This document shows, one piece after another, positions 8,792-17,073 of a DNA stretch of 52,930 nucleotides. The DNA is taken from assembly GCA_945948185.1 (NCBI GenBank), contig CAMFAL010000006.1:1-52930 (forward strand). The letters run 5' to 3'. The DNA is from an uncultured Clostridia bacterium (lineage in GTDB: Bacteria; Bacillota; Clostridia; Oscillospirales; Oscillospiraceae). Positions within the stretch are counted from its first letter, which is position 1; every line of letters starts with the position of its first letter. The position numbers were made by a program, and so were the translations under genes. Below the pieces are notes generated by a model. The model ran no database searches. It was not told the origin of the DNA and saw nothing but the letters and a program-made list of their open reading frames with translations.

Positions 8792-10190
8792 GGACGCATA
8801 TAAGGAACTCAAGCAAAAGCTGCTGTCCACTAAAAAGAACGGCTATGACCTGGTGAGCGCCGGGGATCTGAAGGCCATGGAGGACTACTGCAAGGGCTAT
8901 ATGGCCTTTCTGGACGCCGGCAAGACAGAGCGCCTCTGCGCGGCCGAGACCATCCGCCTGGCGGAGGAGAAGGGATACAAGCCCTATGTCCGGGGCATGA
9001 AGGTAGAGAGCGGCGACAAGCTGTACCTCTGCAACCGGAGCAAGGCTGTCCTGCTGGCTCATATCGGCAAGAACTCCCTGGCGGAAGGTGCCCAGATCGC
9101 CGCCGCCCACATTGATTCTCCCCGGCTGGATCTGAAGCCCAATCCTCTGTATGAGGACAGCGAGCTGGCCTTCTTCAAGACCCATTACTACGGCGGCATC
9201 CGCAAGTACCAGTGGGTCACCATTCCCTTGGAGCTGCGGGGCGTGGTAGCCCTGAAGAACGGCACCAGCGTGAAGGTGAATATCGGCGGAGACCCCGGCG
9301 ATCCCACCCTGGTCATCACGGACCTGCTGCCTCACCTGGGTCAGGAGCAGGCCAAGAAGCCCCTGGCCTCTGCCATCCCCGGCGAGACGCTGAACCTGTT
9401 GCTGGGCAGCCGCCCCATTGGGGACGAGGAGGAGTCCGGCCGGGTGAAGCTGGCGGTCATGCAGATCCTGAACGAGAAGTACGGCATCACTGAGGACGAC
9501 TTGACATCCGCGGAGCTGGAAGCTGTCCCTGCTGTGAAGGCCTGTGACATCGGCCTGGACCGTTCCATGATCGGCGCCTACGGCCACGACGACCGGGTCT
9601 GCGGTTACGCCGCACTGAAGGCCCTGCTGGACCTGGAGGAAACGCCGGAAAAGACCGCCGTCTGCGTCCTGGCAGACAAGGAGGAGATCGGTTCCGACGG
9701 CGTGACGGGCATGCAGTCCGCCGCCTTCGACACCTTCATGGAGGACCTGTGTGCCGCCCAGGATGTGCCTGTCCGGGTGTGCTTTGAAAAGTCCTTCTGC
9801 CTCAGTGCTGACGTGACGGCGGCCTATGACCCCGACTACGCTGAGGTGTATGAGAAGCGGAATGCCGCCTTTGTCAACTACGGCATCGGCCTGTGCAAGT
9901 ACACCGGTGCCCGGGGCAAGTCCGGCGCCAGCGACGCCGACGCGGAGACCGTGGCCTATGTCCGCCGCTTGTTTGACGAGGCGGGCGTGGTCTGGCAGAT
10001 TGCTGAGCTGGGCAAGGTGGACGCCGGCGGCGGCGGCACCGTGGCCATGTATATGGCCAACCGCAACATTACCACCCTGGACGCCGGTGTGCCGGTGCTC
10101 AGCATGCACGCTCCCTTTGAGGTAGTCAGCAAGCTGGACTGCTGGGAGACCTACAAGGGTATGAAGGCCGTCTACCAGGCGGAGAAATAA
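8784..10190 (+). CDS. M18 family aminopeptidase
   Basis: Zinc metallopeptidase of family M18 (aspartyl aminopeptidase type), which removes N-terminal residues from peptides in the cytosol. The 468-aa length is usual. The metal-site motifs are visible: HIDSPRLDLKPNP near 110, YGHDDRVC, DKEEIGSDGVTGMQS near 300, and the C-terminal KVDAGGGGTVAMYMA with SMHAPFEVVSKLD. ATG 8784 lies behind GGAGGAAAAATCCC and overlaps the previous stop (ATGGATAA). It is the last gene of the run that started at ddl and is followed by a GC hairpin. Confidence 0.93.
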   Translation: MDKDAYKELKQKLLSTKKNGYDLVSAGDLKAMEDYCKGYMAFLDAGKTERLCAAETIRLAEEKGYKPYVRGMKVESGDKLYLCNRSKAVLLAHIGKNSLAEGAQIAAAHIDSPRLDLKPNPLYEDSELAFFKTHYYGGIRKYQWVTIPLELRGVVALKNGTSVKVNIGGDPGDPTLVITDLLPHLGQEQAKKPLASAIPGETLNLLLGSRPIGDEEESGRVKLAVMQILNEKYGITEDDLTSAELEAVPAVKACDIGLDRSMIGAYGHDDRVCGYAALKALLDLEETPEKTAVCVLADKEEIGSDGVTGMQSAAFDTFMEDLCAAQDVPVRVCFEKSFCLSADVTAAYDPDYAEVYEKRNAAFVNYGIGLCKYTGARGKSGASDADAETVAYVRRLFDEAGVVWQIAELGKVDAGGGGTVAMYMANRNITTLDAGVPVLSMHAPFEVVSKLDCWETYKGMKAVYQAEK

Positions 10191-10202
10191 GACGATCACA
10201 CG

Positions 10203-10230
10203 AGCCCCCGTACCAACAGGTGCGGGGGCT
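10203..10230 (+). terminator. GC-rich hairpin after M18 gene, probable terminator
   Basis: A 12-bp stem (AGCCCCCGTACC with GGTGCGGGGGCT, one G:U pair) with an AACA loop, placed between the M18 peptidase stop and the MarR promoter. There is no U run, so termination is inferred from position and stem strength only. Confidence 0.55.
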
Positions 10231-10236
10231 TGCCGC

Positions 10237-10279
10237 TTGACAAAAGGCAACCTATTGCGTATAATGCGCAATAGGTTGC
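10237..10279 (+). promoter_or_regulatory. marR promoter with perfect palindromic operator
   Basis: TTGACA (10237-10242), 17-bp spacer, TATAAT (10260-10265): a near-consensus promoter. A perfect inverted repeat, GCAACCTATTGCG (10247-10259) and CGCAATAGGTTGC (10267-10279), encloses the -10 box with a 7-bp centre. MarR proteins bind such palindromes as dimers, and a site over the -10 box next to the marR start is the classic arrangement for autorepression. That the MarR at 10304 is the ligand is inferred. Confidence 0.85.
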
Positions 10280-10303
10280 TTGTTTTGCGAGGAGGGAATT
10301 ACC

Positions 10304-10750
10304 GTGGAGATCCCGGCAAGGGAATATCTGTTTGGCAGCATCTTTCTTTTGTCCAACATACTGCAGGCTCTGGGTGACGGCTATCTGGAGGAGATCACCT
10401 TGAAGCAGTGGCTGCTGTTGATTATGATTCATGTCATGGACAAGGACCGGCCCTCCGTGACGGAAGTGGCGGACTTTATGGGCAGCACCCGGCAAAATGT
10501 GCGGAAGATGCTGGAGGTTTTGGAGGGAAAGGGCTTTGTGGAACTGAGTCCAAATCCTCTGGACCGACGGACCCTGTCGGTAGCCCTGACGAGCAAGACG
10601 GAGCAGTTCTTTGTGCGGTTCCAATCCAAAGGTGATGCCTTCCTGGACAGACTTTTTGCTGGGATTCTACCGGAGGACCTGGAAGCCACCCGCCGGACGG
10701 TGGAAGCACTGTTTGAAAACATGGAAAGGATGGGGGAGGAGCATGTCTGA
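10304..10750 (+). CDS. MarR family transcriptional regulator
   Basis: 148-aa winged-helix regulator. The LKQWLLLIMIHVMD dimerisation and first DNA-binding helices, SVTEVADFMGSTRQNVRKML (recognition helix-turn-helix) and the wing LSPNPLDRRTLSVALT are typical of MarR. GTG 10304 is chosen because GAGGAGG sits 8 nt upstream; the longer frame from TTG 10280 would start inside the operator. Its stop overlaps the flavodoxin start by 8 nt, so the two form an operon under the palindrome-bearing promoter. MarR regulators often sense phenolics or oxidants; the ligand is unknown here. Confidence 0.92.
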   Translation: MEIPAREYLFGSIFLLSNILQALGDGYLEEITLKQWLLLIMIHVMDKDRPSVTEVADFMGSTRQNVRKMLEVLEGKGFVELSPNPLDRRTLSVALTSKTEQFFVRFQSKGDAFLDRLFAGILPEDLEATRRTVEALFENMERMGEEHV

Positions 10751-11300
10751 TATCGTGGTCATTTATTCGTCCCATTACGGATTCACAGAGGCCTACGCCC
10801 GCTGGCTGGCGGAAGAGCTGACGGCGGACCTGCTGGAGGCCGGCAAGGTCAGGAAGGAAGATCTGGAAAAGTACGGCACCATCGTCTACGGCGGCGGACT
10901 GTACGCTGGGGGCGTCAACGGCATCTCCCTGTTGGTTAAAAACGCGGAACGTTTACAGGGAAAAAAGCTGTATCTTTTCACCGTGGGGGCTTCCGACCCG
11001 GCGGACCCGGAGAATGCTGCCAACATCCGGAACGGTATTGCCAAGGTCCTGCCGTCAACCATGCTGGAGGCCATTGGAATTTACCATCTGCGGGGCGGTC
11101 TGCGCTATTCCAAAATGAGCATGGTCCACCGGACCATGATGGCCATGCTGCGAAAGGTGCTGCTGAAAAAGCCGGAGGCGGAGCGGCGGAGTGAGGACAA
11201 AGCCCTGCTGGAGACCTATGGACAGGACATCAGTTTTTTGGACCGGGCTGCCATTGCTCCTCTGGTGGAGGACATCTGCAGGGAAGCGGCACAGACATGA
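10743..11300 (+). CDS. Flavodoxin domain protein (HemG/flavodoxin_5 type)
   Basis: 185-aa protein beginning DIVVIYSSHYGFTEAYARWLAEEL, a flavodoxin FMN-phosphate loop, followed by YGTIVYGGGLYAGGVNG and YLFTVGASDP, the pattern of the flavodoxin_5 group that includes protoporphyrinogen oxidase HemG. Downstream RYSKMSMVHRTMMAML fits the same group. It is translationally coupled to marR (ATGTCTGA overlap), so its level should follow the MarR ligand. No heme genes are adjacent, so a HemG function is not supported; a redox-stress electron carrier is equally likely. A strong terminator follows. Confidence 0.85.
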   Translation: MSDIVVIYSSHYGFTEAYARWLAEELTADLLEAGKVRKEDLEKYGTIVYGGGLYAGGVNGISLLVKNAERLQGKKLYLFTVGASDPADPENAANIRNGIAKVLPSTMLEAIGIYHLRGGLRYSKMSMVHRTMMAMLRKVLLKKPEAERRSEDKALLETYGQDISFLDRAAIAPLVEDICREAAQT

Positions 11301-11310
11301 AACACACCGT

Positions 11311-11337
11311 AAAAGACCGCCTTCGGGCGGTCTTTTT
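11311..11337 (+). terminator. Rho-independent terminator of marR-flavodoxin operon
   Basis: Perfect stem AAAGACCGCC / GGCGGTCTTT with a TTCG tetraloop, flanked by A and T tracts. It sits 10 nt after the flavodoxin stop. The rest of the gap to 11446 holds nothing else I recognise. Confidence 0.92.
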
Positions 11338-11446
11338 GGTGTCTTTTCGGGAGAAAATCCGCCGCTCCTGTCATTTTGCCCACGGAGGGTGGACAATCCG
11401 ACAAAACTTTCCATGATTCCGCCAAAGGTTTTTTGCCCTATTGCGG

Positions 11447-11475
11447 TTGCGCACAAGGCAAAAATATGGTACTAT
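11447..11475 (+). promoter_or_regulatory. Promoter of pheB-like gene and hom
   Basis: TTGCGC (11447-11452), 17-bp spacer, TACTAT (11470-11475), 42 nt before the start codon of the ACT-domain gene. Confidence 0.6.
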
Positions 11476-11516
11476 GAGCGACGTGAAAGGACAAATGACC
11501 GTAGGAGGCGGACGAA

Positions 11517-11957
11517 ATGGCAAAAACAATCAAATACTACATCGTAGCGGCGGACGCCCTGCCGGAGATCTTCATCAAAGTGGCCGAAGCCAAGCGGATG
11601 ATGCAGACCGGTGAAGTGGAAACCGTGGGCGCGGCTACCCGGCTGGCCGGTATCAGCCGCAGCGCCTTTTACAAGTACAAGGATTCCGTGCAGCCCTTCA
11701 ACGACATGAAGTCGGAGCACATTATCACCTTTTACGGCATGCTGAAGGATACCGCCGGTGTGCTGAGCCGGGTGCTGTCTGTGTTCGCGTCCTCCGGTGC
11801 CAACATCCTCACTATCAACCAGTCCATCCCTACCAACGGCTGTGCCGCCGTCACCATCTCTGCCGAGACCAGTGAGATGGCGGAGTCCCTGGAGCAGCTG
11901 CTGACCGACGTGTCAAGTCTGGACGGCGTGGTGAAGTTTGAGATCCTGGCAGGCTGA
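11517..11957 (+). CDS. ACT domain protein of UPF0735 (PheB-like)
   Basis: 146-aa protein matching the PheB/UPF0735 family. The N-terminal part has the conserved YYIVAADALPEIFIKVAEAKRM and a helix-turn-helix-like ISRSAFYKYKDSV; the C-terminal part is an ACT domain (residues about 70-146, HIITFYGMLKDTAGVLSRVLS) that should bind a small molecule, probably an amino acid. Its exact function is unproven. ATG 11517 follows TAGGAGG. It precedes hom by 14 nt, a common arrangement in Bacillota, suggesting a regulatory link to homoserine or aromatic amino acid metabolism. Confidence 0.9.
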   Translation: MAKTIKYYIVAADALPEIFIKVAEAKRMMQTGEVETVGAATRLAGISRSAFYKYKDSVQPFNDMKSEHIITFYGMLKDTAGVLSRVLSVFASSGANILTINQSIPTNGCAAVTISAETSEMAESLEQLLTDVSSLDGVVKFEILAG

Positions 11958-11971
11958 GAAGGAGAGAGAAC

Positions 11972-13165
11972 ATGATACAGATCGCGATCATGGGCCTTGG
12001 TACCGTCGGCACCGGCGTTGCCAAAGTCGTGGCGGAAAACGCCAAACAGATCGAGCGAAAGCTGGGTGAGCCCCTGCAGGTAAAGCGGATTTTGGTCCGC
12101 CGATTCAAAGACGGCCCTTACCGCCAGCTGATGACCGATGATTTCAAGCGCATTGAGGAGGACGACGACATCCGCGTGGTGGTGGAGACCATCGGCGGCG
12201 TGGAGGCGGCCTATGAGTACACCAAGCGGGCGCTGATGGCGGGCAAGCATGTGGTCACTGCCAACAAGCAGCTGGTAGCGGAACATGGCTGTGAGCTGCT
12301 GGAGCTGGCCAAGAAGAAAAACGCCAACTACCTGTTTGAGGCCAGTGTGGGCGGCGGCATTCCTATCCTGCACCCCCTGACCCAATGCATGGCCGCCAAC
12401 CGCATCGACGAGGTGTACGGCATCCTCAACGGCACCACCAACTATATCCTGACCCGCATGGTCCGCACCGGTGCTTTCTTTTCCGATGCGCTGCGGGAGG
12501 CCCAGGCCAAGGGCTACGCTGAGGCCGATCCCACCGCCGACGTGGAGGGCATTGACGCCGGACGCAAGATCTGTATTCTGGCGGATTTGGCTTTTGGCCA
12601 TCAGGTGGACCCGGACAAGGTCCCCATGGAGGGCATTACCAAGCTGTCCCTCCGGGATGTGAAGATCGCCGAACGGGCGGGCTACCGCATCAAGCTGCTG
12701 GGCCGGGCGGTCCGGCTGCCCGGCGGCGGACGCACTGCCTATGTGGCGCCCCATCTGATTTCCGAGGACAACCCCATCTCCGGGGTGGAGGATGTGTTCA
12801 ACGCCGTCATGGTGAAGGGTAACGCCACCGGTGAGGTCATGTTCTACGGCAAGGGCGCCGGCGAGCTCCCCACCGCCTCCGCCTGCGTGGCGGACGTGAT
12901 GGAGTGTCTCCAGGCCAGTCCCCGGCGGGAGGAGATCGGCTGGTCTCACGAGACAGCTGGGTTTGAAGACCCCCTGGAGCTCCACACCCGCTATTACTTC
13001 CGCATCGAGGGCAGCCTCACCGATGCCGCCATGGCCTTCGGTCAGGTGGAGGTCCTCAGCGAGGACGGCGAGACCGCCTTCCTGACGGACCGCATCAGCG
13101 GTCAGGATGCCATGCAGCAGTCCAAATTCCTGAACGTACTCGCCTGCATGCGGGTACTGGCATGA
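11972..13165 (+). CDS. hom: Homoserine dehydrogenase
   Basis: NAD(P)-dependent reduction of aspartate semialdehyde to homoserine, the branch toward threonine and methionine. Residues 5-16 are the Rossmann loop IMGLGTVGTGVA; VVTANKQLVAEHG, ILNGTTNYILTRM and EADPTADVEGIDAGRKICILA are catalytic-domain signatures. The C-terminal ACT region (about 345-397) is shorter than in many homologues (397 aa against roughly 430 in Bacillus), so threonine feedback may be altered. ATG 11972 follows AAGGAGAGAG. The lysC gene downstream has its own promoter. Confidence 0.95.
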   Translation: MIQIAIMGLGTVGTGVAKVVAENAKQIERKLGEPLQVKRILVRRFKDGPYRQLMTDDFKRIEEDDDIRVVVETIGGVEAAYEYTKRALMAGKHVVTANKQLVAEHGCELLELAKKKNANYLFEASVGGGIPILHPLTQCMAANRIDEVYGILNGTTNYILTRMVRTGAFFSDALREAQAKGYAEADPTADVEGIDAGRKICILADLAFGHQVDPDKVPMEGITKLSLRDVKIAERAGYRIKLLGRAVRLPGGGRTAYVAPHLISEDNPISGVEDVFNAVMVKGNATGEVMFYGKGAGELPTASACVADVMECLQASPRREEIGWSHETAGFEDPLELHTRYYFRIEGSLTDAAMAFGQVEVLSEDGETAFLTDRISGQDAMQQSKFLNVLACMRVLA

Positions 13166-13194
13166 TTTCCAAACGCCTTCCGTCCGCGTATAAT
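13166..13194 (+). promoter_or_regulatory. Promoter of lysC
   Basis: TATAAT (13189-13194), with a weak -35 TTTCCA (13166-13171) at 17 bp. It lies directly after the hom stop and 42 nt before the aspartate kinase start. Confidence 0.55.
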
Positions 13195-13236
13195 AGGGCG
13201 GAGCCCCCAATCTGAAGCAAAGAAGGAAGCACGACT

Positions 13237-14448
13237 ATGAGTTTGATCGTACAGAAATTCGGCGGCAGTTCCGTGAAGGACGCCCAGCGCATCCGAAATG
13301 TTGCCGGTATTATCGCGGAGACCTATTTGCAGGGCAACGACGTGATCGTGGTCCTGTCCGCCCAGGGCGACACCACCGACGACCTGATCGCCAAGGCGGA
13401 GGAGATCAACCCCCACGCCTCCAAGCGGGAGATGGATATGCTCCTGTCCACCGGTGAGCAGATCTCCGTGGCTCTGTGTGCCATGGCCCTGGAGTCCATG
13501 GGCCTGCCCTGCGTGTCCCTGGCGGCGTGGCAGGTAGGCATCCAGTCCACCAATGTCCATTCTGACGCCCGCATCAAGAAAATTGATTCCGAGCGCATCC
13601 AGTCCGAGCTGGATCAGCACCGCATTGTTATCGTCACCGGATTCCAGGGCGTGGACCGCAATGGTGATGTGACCACCCTGGGCCGCGGCGGTTCCGATAC
13701 CAGCGCTGTTGCCCTGGCAGCCGCCTTCCGGGCGGACCTGTGCCAGATTTATACCGATGTGGACGGCGTATATACCACAGATCCCCGCGTCGTCCCCAAC
13801 GCCCGCAAGCTAGAGGAGATCACCTACGACGAGATGCTGGAGCTGGCGTCTCAGGGCGCCCAGGTGCTTCACAACCGCAGCGTGGAGCTGGCAAAGAAGT
13901 TCAGAGTGAATTTGGAAGTCGTGTCCAGTCTGGAGCGTAAGCCTGGCACGAAAGTTAAGGAGGTCACCAAAGTGGAAAAAACCAATATTGCCGGTGTGGC
14001 AAAGGACACCAGCATCGCCCGTGTCGCCCTGATCGGCCTGCAGCATAACCCCGGCGTCGCTTTCCAGGTCTTTGACCTGCTGAGCAAGCACAACATCAAC
14101 GTGGACGTGATTCTGCAGTCCATCGGCCGCGAGGCTACCAAGGATATCACCTTTACCGTACACAAAAAGGACCTGGAAGAGGTGGAGGATATCCTCAACG
14201 AGCACAAGGAGGCCCTGCGGTTCGACCATATCGAGGCCGACGAGCATATCGGCAAGGTCTCCATCGTGGGCGTGGGCCTCATGAGCAACTGCGGTGTGGC
14301 CGCCAAGATGTTCGAAGCCCTGTACGAGGCCGGCGTCAACATCCAGATGATCAATACGTCTGAGATCCGCGTCTCCGTCCTGCTGGACGAGGCCGATGTG
14401 AACCGCGCCGTCAAGGCTATCCACGCCAAGTTCTTCGACGAGATCTGA
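13237..14448 (+). CDS. lysC: Aspartate kinase
   Basis: Phosphorylates aspartate, the first step toward lysine, threonine, methionine and diaminopimelate. The 403-aa protein starts with the kinase signature VQKFGGSSVKD, has MLLSTGEQISVAL, VTGFQGVDRNGDVTTLGRGGSDTSAVALAAA and YTDVDGVYTTDPR, and ends with two ACT domains (about 265-330 and 345-403, including NIQMINTSEIRVSVLL), where lysine and/or threonine normally inhibit. ATG 13237 lies behind GAAGGAAG. A strong hairpin terminator follows. Confidence 0.96.
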   Translation: MSLIVQKFGGSSVKDAQRIRNVAGIIAETYLQGNDVIVVLSAQGDTTDDLIAKAEEINPHASKREMDMLLSTGEQISVALCAMALESMGLPCVSLAAWQVGIQSTNVHSDARIKKIDSERIQSELDQHRIVIVTGFQGVDRNGDVTTLGRGGSDTSAVALAAAFRADLCQIYTDVDGVYTTDPRVVPNARKLEEITYDEMLELASQGAQVLHNRSVELAKKFRVNLEVVSSLERKPGTKVKEVTKVEKTNIAGVAKDTSIARVALIGLQHNPGVAFQVFDLLSKHNINVDVILQSIGREATKDITFTVHKKDLEEVEDILNEHKEALRFDHIEADEHIGKVSIVGVGLMSNCGVAAKMFEALYEAGVNIQMINTSEIRVSVLLDEADVNRAVKAIHAKFFDEI

Positions 14449-14457
14449 GAACATGAC

Positions 14458-14488
14458 AAAGGGGCGTACATTTCCGTACGCCCCTTTC
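14458..14488 (+). terminator. Rho-independent terminator after lysC
   Basis: Perfect 12-bp stem AAAGGGGCGTAC / GTACGCCCCTTT with an ATTTCC loop, 9 nt after the lysC stop. A weak promoter (TTTACT 14502-14507, TAGAAT 14526-14531, 18-bp spacer) follows for the next gene. Confidence 0.9.
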
Positions 14489-14572
14489 TGTATTCTTTCG
14501 GTTTACTTTTTCTTGTTTGATATGCTAGAATAAACCATTCAACAGAGACACTGTCTCGTCAGGAGGAAGCTT

Positions 14573-14842
14573 ATGAACGCTATCGTGACTGTGATCGGCT
14601 GGGACCGGGTGGGCATCATCGCCGCCGTCTGTGCCCTGCTGGCTGAAAACAACGTCAATATCCTGGATATCTCCCAGACCATCCTGCAGGGGTCCTTCAC
14701 CATGGTCATGGCTGTGGATGTGGGAGCCGCCACCGCCAGCTTCGGTGACCTGAGCGCCGCTTTGGAGGAGCTGGGCAGCGAGATGGGCCTGTCCATCCGC
14801 ATCCAGCGGCAGGAGATTTTTGACGCCATGCATCAGATTTAA
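14573..14842 (+). CDS. Small ACT domain protein, UPF0237
   Basis: 89-aa protein that is essentially one or a tandem half ACT domain: [24 protein letters not shown] is the glycine-rich ACT ligand-binding segment. UPF0237 proteins resemble GcvR and are predicted amino-acid sensors; none has a settled biochemical role that I know of. ATG 14573 follows AGGAGG. It is 13 nt upstream of the UPF0210 gene, a pairing seen in many Bacillota, suggesting the ACT protein regulates or partners the larger one. Confidence 0.93.
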   Translation: MNAIVTVIGWDRVGIIAAVCALLAENNVNILDISQTILQGSFTMVMAVDVGAATASFGDLSAALEELGSEMGLSIRIQRQEIFDAMHQI

Positions 14843-14855
14843 GGGGGAGAGGACC

Positions 14856-16214
14856 ATGCTCAATCAAAAGGACATCCTCTCCACCATCGAGATGATCGAC
14901 CAGCAGCATCTGGATATCCGCACCATCACCATGGGAATCTCCCTGCTGAGCTGCTGTGACCCGGATCCCAAGCGGGCCTGCGAGAAGATTTACGAGAAGA
15001 TTACCCGCTACGCCGAAAAACTGGTGAGGACCGGCGAGAACATCGAGCGGGAGTTCGGCATCCCCATTGTCAACAAGCGCATCTCCGTCACCCCCATGGC
15101 TTTGGTGGCGGGGGCCAGTGACACGGAGGACTATGTGCCCTTTGCGCTGGCTCTGGACCGGGCGGCGGAGACCTGCGGCGTCAACTTCATCGGCGGATAC
15201 TCCGCTCTGGTGCAGAAGGGCATGACCCTGGCGGACGAGAAGCTGATCCGCTCCATTCCCGAGGCTCTGGCCCGTACGAAGCTGGTTTGCTCCTCCGTCA
15301 ATGTGGGCTCCACGAAGGCGGGCATCAACATGGATGCCGTGGCCCTCATGGGCCGCATTATCAAGGACACTGCCAAGGCCACCGAGGCTGATGACGGCCT
15401 GGGCTGCGCCAAGCTGGTGGTGTTCTGCAACGCCGTGGAGGACAATCCCTTCATGGCCGGTGCTTTCCACGGTGTGGGCGAGGCGGAGAAGGTCATCAAT
15501 GTGGGCGTCTCCGGTCCCGGCGTGGTGCACCACGCCCTGCAGGCGGTGAAAGGCCAGCCCTTTGACGTGGTGGCGGAGACGGTGAAAAAGACCGCCTTCC
15601 GTGTCACCCGCATGGGCCAGCTGGTGGCACAGGAGGCCAGCCGCCGGCTGGATACACCCTTCGGTATTGTGGACCTGTCCCTGGCTCCCACGCCCGCCAT
15701 CGGCGACAGCGTGGCCCGTATCCTGGAGGAGATGGGCCTGGAGACCTGCGGCACCCACGGCACCACGGCGGCCCTGGCCATGCTGAACGACGCGGTGAAG
15801 AAGGGCGGCGTCATGGCTTCCTCCAGTGTTGGTGGCCTGTCCGGCGCCTTTATCCCCGTCAGTGAGGACGAGGGCATGATCGCTGCCGCCCGGGCCGGTA
15901 CCCTGTGCCTGGACAAGCTGGAGGCCATGACCTGCGTGTGCTCCGTGGGTCTGGATATGATCGCCGTGCCTGGCGACACCCCGGCGGAGACCATTTCCGC
16001 CATCATCGCCGACGAGGCGGCCATCGGTATGGTAAACTGCAAGACCACTGCCGTCCGCCTGCTGCCTGCCCCCGGCAAGAAGGTGGGGGACACCATCGAA
16101 ATGGGCGGATTGCTTGGCAGCGCCCCGGTGATGCCGGTTCACCCGCAGTCCAGCGCGGACTTCATCGCAAGAGGCGGCCGGATTCCCGCACCCATGCATA
16201 GCCTGAAGAACTGA
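14856..16214 (+). CDS. UPF0210 (PFL family) protein
   Basis: 452-aa soluble protein of the UPF0210/DUF711 family, recognised from [47 protein letters not shown] and the C-terminal [20 protein letters not shown]. The fold is related to pyruvate-formate-lyase-like barrels, but the reaction is unknown. The start is ATG 14856 with GGGGGAGAGG 5 nt upstream; the frame is open further back to 14820, inside the ACT gene. It is co-transcribed with the UPF0237 ACT gene. Confidence 0.92.
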   Translation: MLNQKDILSTIEMIDQQHLDIRTITMGISLLSCCDPDPKRACEKIYEKITRYAEKLVRTGENIEREFGIPIVNKRISVTPMALVAGASDTEDYVPFALALDRAAETCGVNFIGGYSALVQKGMTLADEKLIRSIPEALARTKLVCSSVNVGSTKAGINMDAVALMGRIIKDTAKATEADDGLGCAKLVVFCNAVEDNPFMAGAFHGVGEAEKVINVGVSGPGVVHHALQAVKGQPFDVVAETVKKTAFRVTRMGQLVAQEASRRLDTPFGIVDLSLAPTPAIGDSVARILEEMGLETCGTHGTTAALAMLNDAVKKGGVMASSSVGGLSGAFIPVSEDEGMIAAARAGTLCLDKLEAMTCVCSVGLDMIAVPGDTPAETISAIIADEAAIGMVNCKTTAVRLLPAPGKKVGDTIEMGGLLGSAPVMPVHPQSSADFIARGGRIPAPMHSLKN

Positions 16215-16253
16215 AAAAAGACCCCTGAAAGGAATTGCCTTTCGGGCAAACTG

Positions 16254-16283
16254 AAACGCAGGAGCCATGAGGCTCCTGCGTTT
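16254..16283. terminator. Bidirectional terminator between UPF0210 gene and queH
   Basis: Stem AAACGCAGGAGCC / GGCTCCTGCGTTT (13 bp) with ATGA loop, between convergent genes. A/T tracts on both sides allow it to act in both directions. A smaller GAAAGG/CCTTTC stem lies just before it. Confidence 0.88.
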
Positions 16284-16286
16284 GAT

Positions 16287-16850
16287 TTATTCCGCGAATT
16301 TTGCTTTGTCCCGGTCAATCTGCTTCTGATAGCGGTCCTGCTCGGAAAACACGCAGCCGCAGTATTTCTGCATATAGAAGCCCAGCTCCCGGGCCTTCTG
16401 GTTCCCGGCCCGGAAGTTGGGACGGAAATCCCGGTACAGGAATTCCACGCCATACTGCTTGGCGTACTTCTCCGCCGCCCGGATGATGCCCTCGTGGTCC
16501 TGATAGAGGCTTGCCAGCAGGGTGGAGGTGAACGCCTGAAAGCCGTGCTCGGCGGCGTAGCGGGCGGTACCCTCAATCCGGTGCTCATAGCAGTAGACAC
16601 AGCGGTGCTCGATGTCATCCGCAACGCGGCGAACAAAATCCTTCAGGCCGTAGTCCTCCTGCACCCGAACCTCCATGCCGATGGTGGGGGCGTACTCCAA
16701 CAGGCAGTCCCGCCGGGCCTGGTATTCCTTCCAGGGGTGGATATTGGGGTTATACCAAAACGCCACCGGTTCAATGCCCTCGGCCCGGAGGGGGTCAATA
16801 CAGGAGAGAGAGCAGGGGGCACAGCAGGTGTGCAGCAGTACGGTTTCCAT
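16287..16850 (-). CDS. queH: Epoxyqueuosine reductase QueH
   Basis: Catalyses the last step of queuosine synthesis in tRNA (epoxyqueuosine to queuosine), the iron-sulfur alternative to cobalamin-dependent QueG. The 187-aa protein has the DUF208 signature HTCCAPCS at the N terminus, FWYNPNIHPWKEYQAR, HRCVYCYEHRI, and FYMQKYCGCVFSEQDR near the C terminus; these cysteines hold the 4Fe-4S cluster and an extra iron. I start at METVLL (16850), behind GAGGTC, not at the longer frame to 16913. No other queuosine genes are nearby, so Q precursor genes must be elsewhere or the precursor is salvaged. Confidence 0.95.
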   Translation of the reverse strand: METVLLHTCCAPCSLSCIDPLRAEGIEPVAFWYNPNIHPWKEYQARRDCLLEYAPTIGMEVRVQEDYGLKDFVRRVADDIEHRCVYCYEHRIEGTARYAAEHGFQAFTSTLLASLYQDHEGIIRAAEKYAKQYGVEFLYRDFRPNFRAGNQKARELGFYMQKYCGCVFSEQDRYQKQIDRDKAKFAE

Positions 16851-16884
16851 GGGAAAAGACCTCGTTTCTGTTCTGGATGGGACA

Positions 16885-16913
16885 AGTATATCATACCGAT
16901 ACAAAAAGGCCAA
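16885..16913 (-). promoter_or_regulatory. Promoter of queH (minus strand)
   Basis: On the minus strand TTGGCC (16908-16913), 17-bp spacer, TATACT (16885-16890), about 35 nt upstream of the queH start. The divergent region 16914-17060 is AT-rich and must hold the promoter of the activase operon, but I see no clear paired boxes for it. Confidence 0.65.
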
Positions 16914-17073
16914 TGAAAAGCTGTAAAATTTTCCTTAACGGATTCTTTACAATTTTTCGGTAGGTTGACGATTGCGTGAAATAAAAAAAGAGAGTAAGAT
17001 ACCAGTTAATGTGGAAATTTATCGCATTTGGCCGAAAGACGGCCGATGCACCGTGATCGAAGGAGGAACTCTC

